From Lentzea kentuckyensis (GTDB lineage Bacteria > Actinomycetota > Actinomycetes > Mycobacteriales > Pseudonocardiaceae): a stretch of DNA of 64,000 bases. Shown here in pieces: positions 50,686 to 59,357 of this stretch (its first letter is position 1; every line of letters begins with the position of its first letter). The DNA is taken from the NCBI RefSeq assembly GCF_002150765.1, contig NZ_MUYM01000009.1, positions 1-64,000 of the forward strand. The letters are read 5' to 3'. The notes beneath the pieces were generated by a model that saw nothing but the letters and a program-made list of their open reading frames with translations, was not told the DNA's origin and did not search any database. Position numbers and translations under genes: made by a program.

Positions 50686-52298
50686 CAGGACATCCGGAAC
50701 ACGGGACCACGGGCGCGGAACGGCAGATGCGCGCCCGCCGGGATCAGGAACGCGTGGTCGCGCCGGATCCGCAGCACGTCGCACCACCCGTCGGTGATGA
50801 CGAGGATCGGGCCGGCCGACGGGAAGTCCGCGGCGCGTTCGAGCAGGTCGATGCCGGGCTGCAGCACCGTGCCGCCACGCCCGCGCACCGTCACCCGGCC
50901 CGCGATGTCCTCGACGGGCACATATCCGGCGTCATATGCCATCGCGTCACAGAAAACCACGCGTGCGGCAGGCACGTCACGTGCGGCGGCGTAGGAAGCG
51001 ATCGCGCCCAGAGCCTTGCCCAGCAACTTGGGATCCATCGAACCGGACGTGTCGAGCACGACCCCGAACGTCGGTCGTGACTCCAGCGTCTCGGGTCGCA
51101 CCCAGCCGGGCCGGGGAATGTCCGGAGTGGACGCTTGCCGCCGCGACGCACGCGCGTAGGTCCGCCGCTTCTCCACGGCGGGAACGAATTCCTCGAACCA
51201 CCGCGCCAGCTGGGCGTCCCACGACAGCGGTGGGTGTTCGAGCGCGCGGATCTCCTCGACCAGTCCGGCGGGCAGCAGGCCGCGAGCCGACGTGTGATAG
51301 CTGAGCCCGGTCAGCAAAGCCCGTCGGTAGAACTCGTCCAGGTCGGTGACGTCGGAAGGTCCGCGCAACGGCTCACCGAGCAGGTCGCCCTGGTGATGGC
51401 CCCGCAACGTGAGCAGCTTCCGGTACCGCCGCAGGTCCACTGCGATCCGGTCGTAGATCGACTCCACCGACAGGCCGCGCAGGGAAGGGTCGTGCAGCAC
51501 ACCTTCCGGAGCCGCGCCCACGCCCATCTCGACCAGCCAGCCGTTGACCACGAAGTCGGCGGCGATGTTCCACAGGTACGCGTCCCGCCCGCCGACCCGG
51601 TCGCAGTGGCGCAGCGCGGCGTGCAGCATCTCGTGCGCGAGCACGAACCGCCATTCCGGCTTCGACAAGCCCGCCAACGGGTTCACGTAGATCTCGGCCG
51701 AGGCCGTGGACACCGCCGCGATCGAGATGTTCCAGCCCCGCGCCAGTTCGGGGTCCGCCACCACGGTCATCGTCGACGCCAGAGCGCCCAGCAGCGGGTA
51801 GTTCGACACGAACCAGCCCAGCGCGAGCTGCCACTCGGTCTTCACCGGCCGCGCGTCGCTCAACGACGACCGCGCGCCACCCGCCACGTCGATCGCGGCC
51901 ACGGCGGCGTTGGACAACCCGGTGGCGAACCGGTCGGCCCACTTCTTCGGGTCCTTCGACTCCCCGCCGCGCACGCACCGGCCAGACTCCCACGACAACG
52001 GCCGCGTGCCGAACTTCAGCGCGGGCTGGAAGTCCTGCACGTCGTCACAGGAGAAAGTGCCGAAACCCAGGTGCAGCAGGCAATGCGCGAAGACCCACGT
52101 CCACTCGTCCTCGCTCGCCTTCTTCGTCGGGTGGGCGAGTAGCGTGCCGTCCAGCGAGATGTCCGCCCACGGATGCTCCGACTGGCGGCGCACGAACGTG
52201 CTGAGGGCGGCGAACAGCGGATGTGAGTTGATCCGCCGGTCCGCCGCCGCGAACGCCAGCGCGGCAGGGTCGACGTGTGCCTTCGAACGCCGGCTCAT
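50685..52298 (-). CDS. VWA/metallopeptidase-like protein (DUF2201 type)
   Basis: A 537-aa protein. N-terminal part (about 1-330) is a putative metallopeptidase: HExxH in VLAHEMLHAALRHCDR near 225, the zinc-peptidase pattern. C-terminal part (about 385-530) is a VWA domain with MIDAS GVVLDTSGSMD and GGTVLQPG. The pairing of the two defines the DUF2201 family, encoded beside MoxR ATPases. The start ATG overlaps the MoxR stop (ATGA). Substrate unknown. Confidence 0.9.
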   Translation of the reverse strand: MSRRSKAHVDPAALAFAAADRRINSHPLFAALSTFVRRQSEHPWADISLDGTLLAHPTKKASEDEWTWVFAHCLLHLGFGTFSCDDVQDFQPALKFGTRPLSWESGRCVRGGESKDPKKWADRFATGLSNAAVAAIDVAGGARSSLSDARPVKTEWQLALGWFVSNYPLLGALASTMTVVADPELARGWNISIAAVSTASAEIYVNPLAGLSKPEWRFVLAHEMLHAALRHCDRVGGRDAYLWNIAADFVVNGWLVEMGVGAAPEGVLHDPSLRGLSVESIYDRIAVDLRRYRKLLTLRGHHQGDLLGEPLRGPSDVTDLDEFYRRALLTGLSYHTSARGLLPAGLVEEIRALEHPPLSWDAQLARWFEEFVPAVEKRRTYARASRRQASTPDIPRPGWVRPETLESRPTFGVVLDTSGSMDPKLLGKALGAIASYAAARDVPAARVVFCDAMAYDAGYVPVEDIAGRVTVRGRGGTVLQPGIDLLERAADFPSAGPILVITDGWCDVLRIRRDHAFLIPAGAHLPFRARGPVFRMS

Positions 52299-53356
52299 GC
52301 CCGTGCCGCGACCAGTCGCGGCAGGTCGCGGGTGACCTCGACGAGGAACCACGCGGGCAGCACGGGGTTGCCGTCGTCGTCGGCCGCGATCACCATCTGC
52401 GCGATCTCCAGCGACAACTCGGCCAGTTCCAGCAGCAACGCCTTGCCGCGGTGAGCGAGCTGCTTGCCCGCCGCGGGCGCGTGCGCCTTGTCGTGCGGCA
52501 GTTCCTTCACCAGCCGCGCGCGGAACGCCTCGGCCAGGAAGTACAGCAGGTCGCGGTCACCTGGCGCGGACGGCCAGCGGGCGTCACCGCGCAGCACGGC
52601 CTCCAACCCGTACGCGTGCCGGACGGTCTTCACGTACGCCCTGAACATCGAGGCGTGGTTCGCGGTGACCGTGCCGAACGCCAGCACCCCGAGCAGGTCA
52701 TCGGAGATGTCGTCGCCGAACGAGTGCAGCGCGTCGGACAGCATGTGCCAGCCGCGCGGCGTGGAGAACGTCTCCTCGACCTTCGGCGCCGCGCTCCACA
52801 GGTGGTCCGGGCGCTGCGTCAGGTAGTCGAGCACCCACGGGTGGATGTTCGACTCGCGCGCCCAGTCCAGCCAGTCGCGGGCCGACGCCGTGAGGTGCAC
52901 GTGGATCATGCGGTTCACGAGTGCGGACGCCATCGGGCGCGCCAGGGCGTTGTCCACCGCCCGGTTGCCGGCGCCGATCACGATCGAGCCCTTCGGCAGC
53001 TCGTAGGAGCCGATGCGCCGGTCGAGGATCAGCGAGTAGAACGCCTTCTGCACCTCCGGGCTGCTCGCGTTCAGTTCGTCGAGGAACAGGCAGTACGGGT
53101 CGTGGCGGGCGATGGATTCCGGTGGGGCGAACCGGGACCTGCCACCGACCAGTTCCGGAACTCCGATCAGGTCCTCCGGAGCGAGCTGCGTGCCCAGCAG
53201 CGTCACGCACTCCAGGCCCAGCTCGGCGGCGAACTTGCGGACGAGCGACGACTTGCCGATACCCGGTGCTCCCCAGAGGAAGACCGGTCGGACGACGGCG
53301 ACGTGCAGCAGCACCTCCGGAAGCTGTGCTGGTGTCACGGTGACTGTGGATCGCAT
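52295..53356 (-). CDS. MoxR-family AAA+ ATPase
   Basis: A 353-aa AAA+ ATPase. Walker A is WGAPGIGKSSLV near residue 30, Walker B CLFLDELNA near 90, followed by a sensor-1 IGAGNRAVDN near 130 and Arg-rich lid. MoxR ATPases act as chaperones that load metal or assemble complexes with VWA proteins. ATG at 53356 is chosen because a longer frame runs through the likely promoter. It is the first gene of the four-gene operon. Confidence 0.92.
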   Translation of the reverse strand: MRSTVTVTPAQLPEVLLHVAVVRPVFLWGAPGIGKSSLVRKFAAELGLECVTLLGTQLAPEDLIGVPELVGGRSRFAPPESIARHDPYCLFLDELNASSPEVQKAFYSLILDRRIGSYELPKGSIVIGAGNRAVDNALARPMASALVNRMIHVHLTASARDWLDWARESNIHPWVLDYLTQRPDHLWSAAPKVEETFSTPRGWHMLSDALHSFGDDISDDLLGVLAFGTVTANHASMFRAYVKTVRHAYGLEAVLRGDARWPSAPGDRDLLYFLAEAFRARLVKELPHDKAHAPAAGKQLAHRGKALLLELAELSLEIAQMVIAADDDGNPVLPAWFLVEVTRDLPRLVAARA

Positions 53357-53404
53357 CAGGCGTGCAGGATGCCCCACCCGACTTGTTCCGGTCGCCCGAA
53401 TTTG

Positions 53405-53434
53405 TTGACACGAGCAGTGGTCTGGTGCTGTGAT
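53405..53434 (+). promoter_or_regulatory. Candidate promoter of the GH5 gene
   Basis: TTGACA (53405-53410) is followed after 18 bp by TGTGAT (53429-53434), a fair -10. Downstream, ATAGGAAACCTTCTTAACTA (53449-53468) is a degenerate palindrome resembling motifs seen before secreted hydrolase genes in actinomycetes. Both are pattern-based calls. Confidence 0.4.
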
Positions 53435-53512
53435 GCAACCCACAACGGATAGGAAACCTTCTTAACTAAATCGCCGCCGCACCCTGTTGTTCCCCTACAC
53501 AGGAGGCACCCT

Positions 53513-55195
53513 GTGGCCAGATCCCTGTTCTTGGTCCTTCCGGCAGCGCTGGCGCTCGCCGTTCCGGCCGTCGCGGTCGCCGCCCCGGTCCAGTACCAGG
53601 CGGAGAGCGCGACGATCTCGAACGGTCTCGTCGAGTCGAACCACGCCGGCTTCACCGGCAGCGGTTTCGTCAACTACGACAACGAGGTCGGCAGTTCCGT
53701 CGAGTTCACCGTGACCTCGCCCAGCGCGGGGCAGGCGACGCTCACGTTCCGGTTCGCCAACGGCACCACGGCCAACCGCCCGATGGACGTCTCGGTGAAC
53801 GGCTCGCTGGCGGCGGACGAGCTCTCGTTCCCCGGTACGGGCGCGTGGACCACCTGGACCAGCCGCACCACCACGGTGAACCTGAACGCGGGCACCAACA
53901 CGATCAAGACGGTCGCGACCACCGCCAACGGCGGCCCGAACCTCGACCGGCTCGACGTCGAACCCCCGTCCGGCCCGCCGGACACGGTCGCCCCCTCGAC
54001 GCCGGGCAACCTTCGTTCGACCGCGCAGACCGCGTCGTCGATCTCGCTGGCGTGGGACGCGTCCACGGACAACGTGGGCGTGACCGGGTACGTGCTGTCC
54101 AACGGGCAGACCGCGACCGGCACCACGCACACGGTGACCGGGCTGACGCCGGACACCTCGTACACCTTCACCGTGCAGGCGCGGGACGCGGCAGGGAACC
54201 TGTCCGGCGCGTCGAACTCGGTGACCGTGAAGACCACGCCGGGCACCCCCGGTGGCACCAGGCCGCACGACATCAACGGTCTGCTGCGCGTGTGCGGTGT
54301 GCAGCTGTGCAACCAGTACAACAAGCCCATCCAGTTGCGCGGCATGAGCACGCACGGCATCCAGTGGTACGCCCAGTGCATCAAGCCCGCATCGTGGGAC
54401 GCGCTGGTGGACGACTGGGGCGGCGACTTCATCCGCACCGCGATGTACATCCAGGAAGGCGGGTACGAGACCAACCCGCGCAAGTTCACCGACCTGGTGC
54501 ACAGCTACATCGAGGAAGCGACCCGGCGCGGTATCTACGTCCTGATCGACTGGCACCAGCTCTCGCCGGGCGACCCGAACTACAACCTGTCGCGCGCCAA
54601 GACGTTCTTCACCGAGATCGCCCAGCGGCACAAGGACAAGACCAACATCATCTACGACATCGCGAACGAGCCGAACGAGGTCTCCTGGGCGAAGGTCAAG
54701 TCCTACGCCGAGCAGATGATCCCGGTGATCCGCAACATCGACCCGGACAGCCTGATCGTCTCGGGCACGCACGGCTGGTCGACGTTCGGCTACTCCGACG
54801 GCGAGGACGCGTCGGTGGTGCTGAACAACAAGGTCAACGCGACCAACTTCATGTACTCGTTCCACTTCTACGCGAACTCGCACAAGCAGGACTACATCAA
54901 CGTCCTGGACCGCGTCTCGAGCGCGGTGCCCGTCTTCGTGACGGAGTTCGGCACCCAGACCGCGTCCGGTGACGGTGCGAACGACTTCACGACGTCGCAG
55001 AAGTACATCGACCTGATGGCCCGCAAGAAGATCTCCTGGGCCAACTGGAACTTCTCCGACGACAACAGGTCGGGTGCGGTGTTCAAGACCGGCACGTGTT
55101 CCGGCAACAACTTCAGCGGCACCGGTGTGCTGAAGCCGGCGGGCGTCTGGGTGCGCGAACGCATGCGGACCCCCGACGACTTCCCGACGAGCTAG
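53513..55195 (+). CDS. Secreted GH5 endoglucanase with CBM and FN3 domains
   Basis: A 560-aa exported enzyme. Signal peptide 1-24. A CBM6/35-type module (about 26-150, starts VQYQAESATISNG), an FN3 domain (about 160-245, VAPSTPGNLRST to GASNSVTVKT), a short linker, then the GH5 catalytic barrel (about 253-550). The acid/base is Glu386 in IYDIANEPNE and the nucleophile Glu478 in FVTEFGTQ. It should cut beta-1,4-glucan. The start is GTG behind CAGGAGGCACCCT. The 3' end faces the palindrome at 55201. Confidence 0.94.
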   Translation: MARSLFLVLPAALALAVPAVAVAAPVQYQAESATISNGLVESNHAGFTGSGFVNYDNEVGSSVEFTVTSPSAGQATLTFRFANGTTANRPMDVSVNGSLAADELSFPGTGAWTTWTSRTTTVNLNAGTNTIKTVATTANGGPNLDRLDVEPPSGPPDTVAPSTPGNLRSTAQTASSISLAWDASTDNVGVTGYVLSNGQTATGTTHTVTGLTPDTSYTFTVQARDAAGNLSGASNSVTVKTTPGTPGGTRPHDINGLLRVCGVQLCNQYNKPIQLRGMSTHGIQWYAQCIKPASWDALVDDWGGDFIRTAMYIQEGGYETNPRKFTDLVHSYIEEATRRGIYVLIDWHQLSPGDPNYNLSRAKTFFTEIAQRHKDKTNIIYDIANEPNEVSWAKVKSYAEQMIPVIRNIDPDSLIVSGTHGWSTFGYSDGEDASVVLNNKVNATNFMYSFHFYANSHKQDYINVLDRVSSAVPVFVTEFGTQTASGDGANDFTTSQKYIDLMARKKISWANWNFSDDNRSGAVFKTGTCSGNNFSGTGVLKPAGVWVRERMRTPDDFPTS

Positions 55196-55200
55196 CGTGC

Positions 55201-55249
55201 GATGAAGGGCACCTTCATCCACCTCAGGTGGATGAAGGTGCCCTTCATC
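55201..55249. repeat. Perfect palindrome, family B (likely bidirectional terminator)
   Basis: Arms of 24 bp (55201-55224 and 55226-55249) with a 1-base loop, beginning GATGAAGGGCACCTTCATCC. It sits between the convergent GH5 and ligase genes and includes the ligase stop codon. The layout of fixed and variable positions matches family A repeats (8512, 59301), with changes on one arm matched on the other. Confidence 0.88.
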
Positions 55250-56726
55250 ACGTCAGCGGCCAGGTGTGCACCGGTTCGTTGGTGTGCATCAGGTCGACGT
55301 AGGTCCTCAGCATCGTGCGGAGCGCGTCAGCCCGGTCCATGTGCGTGTGGTCGTAGTGCCGGTGGAACTCGCGCGCCTGCCAGGTCGCCCCGTTCACACC
55401 GGTGAGGCAGCGCTGCTCGATCACCCCGAGCAGCTTGTCCCGTTCGGCGGAGTCGACACCCCAGCGGATCAGCCCCTCGTGCGCGAGCGGCAGCAACCGG
55501 CGCAGCACCAGTTCGACGACGGGCACGGTGCCGACGCCCGGCCAGTACATCTGCGCGTCCATGCCGTTGCGCGAGGCGGCGTTGAAGTTCTCCTCCGCCG
55601 CCTGGAAGCTCATCTGGGACCACAGTGGACGCTCGTCCTCCGCCAAGGCCCGCACCAGACCGAAGTACAGCGCCGCGTTCGCCAGAGTGTCCACAATGGT
55701 CGGACCGGCCGGCAGCACGCGGTTCTCGACGCGCAGGTGCGGGCGGTCGCGCACCACGTCGTACACCGGGCGGTTCCAGCGGTAGATGGTGCCGTTGTGC
55801 AGCTTCAGCTCGCTGAGCGTGGGCGTGTCGCCGTGATCGAGCACGGCCAGCGGGTCCTCTTCGTCGCAGATGGGCAGCAACGCGGGGAAGTAGCGGACGT
55901 TCTCCTCGAACAGGTCGAAGATCGAGTTGATCCACCGCTCGCCGAACCACACCCGCGGGCGCACGCCCTGGGCCTTGAGCTCGTCGCCGCGGGTGTCGGT
56001 GGCCTGCTGGAACAACGCGATGCGGGTCTCGCGCCAGAGTTCCTTGCCGAGGAAGAACGGCGAGTTCGCGCCCACCGCGACCTGCACGCCCGCGATGGCC
56101 TGGGCGGCGTTCCAGTAGGCGGGGAACTGCTCGGGGCTCACCTGCAGGTGCAGCTGCGTGCTGGTGCAGGCCGCCTCGGGGACGATCGAGCTCGCGGTGA
56201 GGTGCAGGCGTTCGACACCGTCGATGGCGATCTGCAGGTCCTCGCCGCGCGCGGCCAGCACCTGTTCGTTGAGCAGGGCGTAGCGCGGGTTGCTGGACAG
56301 CTGGTCCGGCGTGACGTGCTTGGTCCGCAGCGTCGGCAGGATGCCGTTGATGACCATGTGCGCGCCGATCCCGCGCGCCTTCTCCTCCGCGGAGTTGAGG
56401 CTGCGCCGGACGGTCTCCTCGAACGAGGTGATGCCGCCGCCCGCGAGCCGGCGCGGGGCCACGTTGATCTCGATGTTCCACTGGCCGAGCTCGGTCACGA
56501 AGTCCGGGTCGTCGATGACCGCGAGCGCCTCGTGGTTCTTCATCGCCGGGTCGGCGTTCTCGTCGATGAGGTTGATCTCGATCTCGAGGCCCGTCATCGG
56601 CCTCTCGAAGTCGAACCGGGACTCACGCAGCATCCGGGCGAACACGTCGAGACACCGCCGCACCTTCGTGCGGTACCGCGTGCGGTCCTCGCGGGTGAAC
56701 TCGTGCTTCGCGACGTCCTCGCCCAT
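55248..56726 (-). CDS. GCS2-type glutamate-cysteine ligase family protein
   Basis: A 492-aa protein of the glutamate-cysteine ligase 2 superfamily (carboxylate-amine ligase): the start of the fold is MTGLEIEINLIDENADP near residue 45, with a Mg/ATP-binding Glu pair, then WNIEINVAPRRLAGGG near 85 and HLRVENRVLPAGPTIVD near 335. Relatives join glutamate to a Cys or other amine, for example in ergothioneine, glutathione or peptide pathways. ATG at 56726 follows GGGAGG. The specific substrate is not known. Confidence 0.88.
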   Translation of the reverse strand: MGEDVAKHEFTREDRTRYRTKVRRCLDVFARMLRESRFDFERPMTGLEIEINLIDENADPAMKNHEALAVIDDPDFVTELGQWNIEINVAPRRLAGGGITSFEETVRRSLNSAEEKARGIGAHMVINGILPTLRTKHVTPDQLSSNPRYALLNEQVLAARGEDLQIAIDGVERLHLTASSIVPEAACTSTQLHLQVSPEQFPAYWNAAQAIAGVQVAVGANSPFFLGKELWRETRIALFQQATDTRGDELKAQGVRPRVWFGERWINSIFDLFEENVRYFPALLPICDEEDPLAVLDHGDTPTLSELKLHNGTIYRWNRPVYDVVRDRPHLRVENRVLPAGPTIVDTLANAALYFGLVRALAEDERPLWSQMSFQAAEENFNAASRNGMDAQMYWPGVGTVPVVELVLRRLLPLAHEGLIRWGVDSAERDKLLGVIEQRCLTGVNGATWQAREFHRHYDHTHMDRADALRTMLRTYVDLMHTNEPVHTWPLT

Positions 56727-56803
56727 GGTGGCCTCCCGGCGGTCGAGGGCTAACCCCACCACTGTGCATCATGGTTGATCAATCCGACACCCGTGTCTTG
56801 TTC

Positions 56804-57445
56804 CTACTCGGTGGGCACGGCGATCGCGGTCACGAGGATGTCGCCCTGCACCAGCCAGCGGCCGTGGAACCCGGCGACGGGCGTGTCCGGCAGCAGGATC
56901 CGCGAGTGGAACGTGCCGTCGGCGCTGAGCGTGATGTCGGCGTCCTCGAAGCCCAGCCACCGCTGGGTGATCGGGTACCAGGCCTTGTAGGTCGACTCCT
57001 TGGCGCTGAACAGCAGCCGGTCCCAGCAGATCTTCGGGTCGTCCACCTTCAGGCCCGGCATCCGCCTGATCTCCGCGGGGATCGCGATGGCCTCCAGCAC
57101 GCCCTTGGGTGCGGCGGCGTGCGGCTCGGCGTCGATGCCGATGGTCCGGAAGTCGGTCTTGCTGGCGAGCGCCGCGGCCCGGTAGCCCAGGCAGTGCGTC
57201 AGGCTGCCGACGATGCCCTCCGGCCACAGCGGTTCGCGCTTCGGCCCTGGGAGGATCGGCGCCGGCTCCACGCCGAGGCTCCGCATGGCCTCGCGGGCGC
57301 ACGCGCGGGCCGTGCCGAACTCGAACCGCCGCTTGGGCACGGCGTTGCCGAGCAGCGCCTCCTCCTCGGGGAAGAGTTCGACCGGTTGCTCGTCGTTGTA
57401 CCGCTCCACCGCCGCGATGGGGGGAGGAAGAAGCTGTTCCAGCAC
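56804..57445 (-). CDS. pptT: 4'-phosphopantetheinyl transferase, PptT-like
   Basis: A 213-aa Sfp/EntD-type transferase that loads CoA phosphopantetheine onto carrier proteins. The Mg site is GIDAEP near residue 102 and the KES motif LLFSAKESTYKAWYP near 146. Length and sequence fit PptT of Mycobacterium. Its start is one base from the stop of the phosphoesterase gene upstream, an operon order known from M. tuberculosis Rv2795c-Rv2794c. Confidence 0.93.
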   Translation of the reverse strand: MLEQLLPPPIAAVERYNDEQPVELFPEEEALLGNAVPKRRFEFGTARACAREAMRSLGVEPAPILPGPKREPLWPEGIVGSLTHCLGYRAAALASKTDFRTIGIDAEPHAAAPKGVLEAIAIPAEIRRMPGLKVDDPKICWDRLLFSAKESTYKAWYPITQRWLGFEDADITLSADGTFHSRILLPDTPVAGFHGRWLVQGDILVTAIAVPTE

Positions 57446-57446
57446 G

Positions 57447-58265
57447 TCACGACTCCCGGAGCACGTCGTGCAGCTTCACCTGGGTGGTGCCGCGTGGCTT
57501 CCACTCGCGCGGGTAACCGAGCGAGACCTCGTCGAACCGCACGCCGTCGTAGTGCGTCGTGCGCGGGATGTGCAGGTGGCCGTAGACCATCTCGACCGCG
57601 TTGAACCTGCGGTGCCAGTCCGCGGTCAGCGTGGTGCCGCACCAGAGCGCGAACTCCGGGTAGCGCAGCACGAACGTGGGGTCGCGCACGAGCGGGTAGT
57701 GGTTGATCAGCACGGTCGGGCCCTCGATCTGGGCGAGCCGTTCCTCGGTCTCGCGTACCCGCGCCTCGCACCAGGCCTCGCGGGACGGGTACGGGTCGGG
57801 GTGCAGGAAGTACTCGTCGGTGCACACCACGCCCGCCTCGTGCGCGATGGCGAGGGCGGACTTCACGTCCGTGGCGCCATGCGGCCGAAAGGAGTAGTCG
57901 TACCCGAGGAACAGTGGACAGACAGTGACCGGACCGTTGGGGCCGGGGAACGTGACGTACGGGTCCTCGGGCGTGATCACGTCGAGGCTGCGGCAGAGCT
58001 CCACGAGCTGCTTGTAGCGCACCTCGCCGCGCGCCTGGTTCTCGTCGTCCTTGGTGGTCCAGAGCTCGTGGTTGCCCGGCGACCAGATGAGCCTGCCGAA
58101 CTTCGGCCGCAGCGTCCTGAGCGTCCACTCGACGGCCGAGAACTTCTCGCCGATGTCCCCGGCGATGATCAGCCAGTCGCTCGGGTCCGACGGCGCGATC
58201 GCCTCCACGACATCACGGTTGTCCTGGTAGGAGACGTGCAGGTCACTGGTGGCCAAGAGCTTCAC
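57447..58265 (-). CDS. pptH: Metallophosphoesterase, PptH-like (phosphopantetheinyl hydrolase)
   Basis: A 272-aa calcineurin-like phosphoesterase: TSDLHVSY near residue 5, IIAGDIGE near 32, SPGNHELW near 60, LINHYPLV near 185 and VYGHLHIPR near 225 form the dimetal site. Gene order with the transferase matches PptH-PptT, where PptH removes phosphopantetheine from carrier proteins. GTG at 58265 fits the family start. Assignment rests on synteny plus fold. Confidence 0.88.
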   Translation of the reverse strand: MKLLATSDLHVSYQDNRDVVEAIAPSDPSDWLIIAGDIGEKFSAVEWTLRTLRPKFGRLIWSPGNHELWTTKDDENQARGEVRYKQLVELCRSLDVITPEDPYVTFPGPNGPVTVCPLFLGYDYSFRPHGATDVKSALAIAHEAGVVCTDEYFLHPDPYPSREAWCEARVRETEERLAQIEGPTVLINHYPLVRDPTFVLRYPEFALWCGTTLTADWHRRFNAVEMVYGHLHIPRTTHYDGVRFDEVSLGYPREWKPRGTTQVKLHDVLRES

Positions 58266-58532
58266 AGGTCGAACGTTACTTAAGGCGTCAACGACCGGAT
58301 CAGTACCGCCCGGCGGTGCGCGGGTCGGTCCACCCGGTAGTGGGACAAGTGCCACGACCGGTTATCCGTTCGTCGCAGACAGTGCGCCACTCGTCTCAAC
58401 AGGGCAAGCCGTGCGTCGCCACTGCACGTCCGCTCATCGCCTTTCATGGCCTACCTACTTACCTGTTTTCCGGCCCGCTTCCTACTGTGAGCGCTGTCAC
58501 CTGACGGAAAAGTCCTGGCGGAGGACCACACC

Positions 58533-59285
58533 ATGACCGACTCACAGTTCGCTCGCACCCCGGACCCGCGACTCGCGCGGCAGGTCCCGCCCCGTCAGGT
58601 GCCGCAACGGCCCGTCCCCCCACGGCAGGGCCAGGTCCCGGTGCGCTACGGCCAGCCGGTGGACCCGCGCCTCGCGGCCAACCCCTCGTTCCGCCGCACC
58701 GTCGGCGCCGAGATCGCCCGGCACGCCCAGCAGCAGCACGCCTACGCCGTCCCCCAGCGTCGCACCACGGCCGAGGACACCGCCCTGGCCACGCTGCTCC
58801 GCTCCCGTCAGCGCGCCGAGTCCGCCCGCCAGGACACCCGGCCCGCCGACGCCGCGCCGCGCCAGGACTCCTGGATGCGCACGGCCTCCTGGCCGGAGCA
58901 CAGCTGCGAGACCGGTCGCGGTGACGTCATCGAGCAGCTCTCGTCGCGCCTCGTCTCGCCCAAGCTGTGGGCCGTCGTCGAGCCGATCATCCCGCCGGCC
59001 AAGGTGCGCCGTCAGGGCGGTGGCCGTGGCCGCGTCTGCAACCGTGCGGTGTTCACGGCGATCGTGTTCGTGCTGTCTTCGGGGTGCGCTTGGCGGCACC
59101 TGCCGGCGTCGTTCGGGGTGACCGTGCCGACCGTGCACCGGCGCTTCCAGGAGTGGACTGACCTGGGACTTTGGGTTCGTCTGCGGCGTGCGGCAGCCGA
59201 GGGTGCCTGCGGGACCGAGGAGCTCGACTGGATTCGCGCGGTGCTCGACGCAGCCGACCGCCGGGCGGCGAAAGCCGCCAGCTGA
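58533..59285 (+). CDS. Domesticated IS5-type transposase fragment fused to a Pro/Arg/Gln-rich N-terminus
   Basis: A 250-aa protein. Residues 1-130 are low complexity, rich in Pro, Arg, Gln and Ala, with no known domain. Residues about 138-225 match the DUF4096 N-terminal domain of IS5-family transposases: LWAVVEPIIPP, GRGRVCNRAVFTAIVFVL, GCAWRHLPASFG, VHRRFQEWTDLGLW. The DDE catalytic half is missing. ATG follows a strong GGCGGAGGAC, and codon use fits a living gene. It may bind DNA. The upstream region 58266-58532 is without other genes. Confidence 0.8.
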   Translation: MTDSQFARTPDPRLARQVPPRQVPQRPVPPRQGQVPVRYGQPVDPRLAANPSFRRTVGAEIARHAQQQHAYAVPQRRTTAEDTALATLLRSRQRAESARQDTRPADAAPRQDSWMRTASWPEHSCETGRGDVIEQLSSRLVSPKLWAVVEPIIPPAKVRRQGGGRGRVCNRAVFTAIVFVLSSGCAWRHLPASFGVTVPTVHRRFQEWTDLGLWVRLRRAAAEGACGTEELDWIRAVLDAADRRAAKAAS

Positions 59286-59300
59286 TCGCGCCATGATCGC

Positions 59301-59355
59301 TGCCATGAACGGCGCTTTCGTGGACCTGGGGTCCACGAAAGCGCCGTTCATGGCA
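59301..59355. repeat. Perfect palindrome, family A copy 2 (likely bidirectional terminator)
   Basis: Perfect 26-bp arms (59301-59326 and 59330-59355) with loop TGG. The sequence is nearly the same as 8512-8562. It lies between the convergent transposase-fragment gene and the histidine-kinase stop at 59358. Confidence 0.9.
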
Positions 59356-59357
59356 GC

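Noticed and set aside
58446..58466. Similarity of CTACCTACTTACCTG to the arm of the nested element at 21474
   Set aside because: Only a short partial match, without the palindrome or outer arms.
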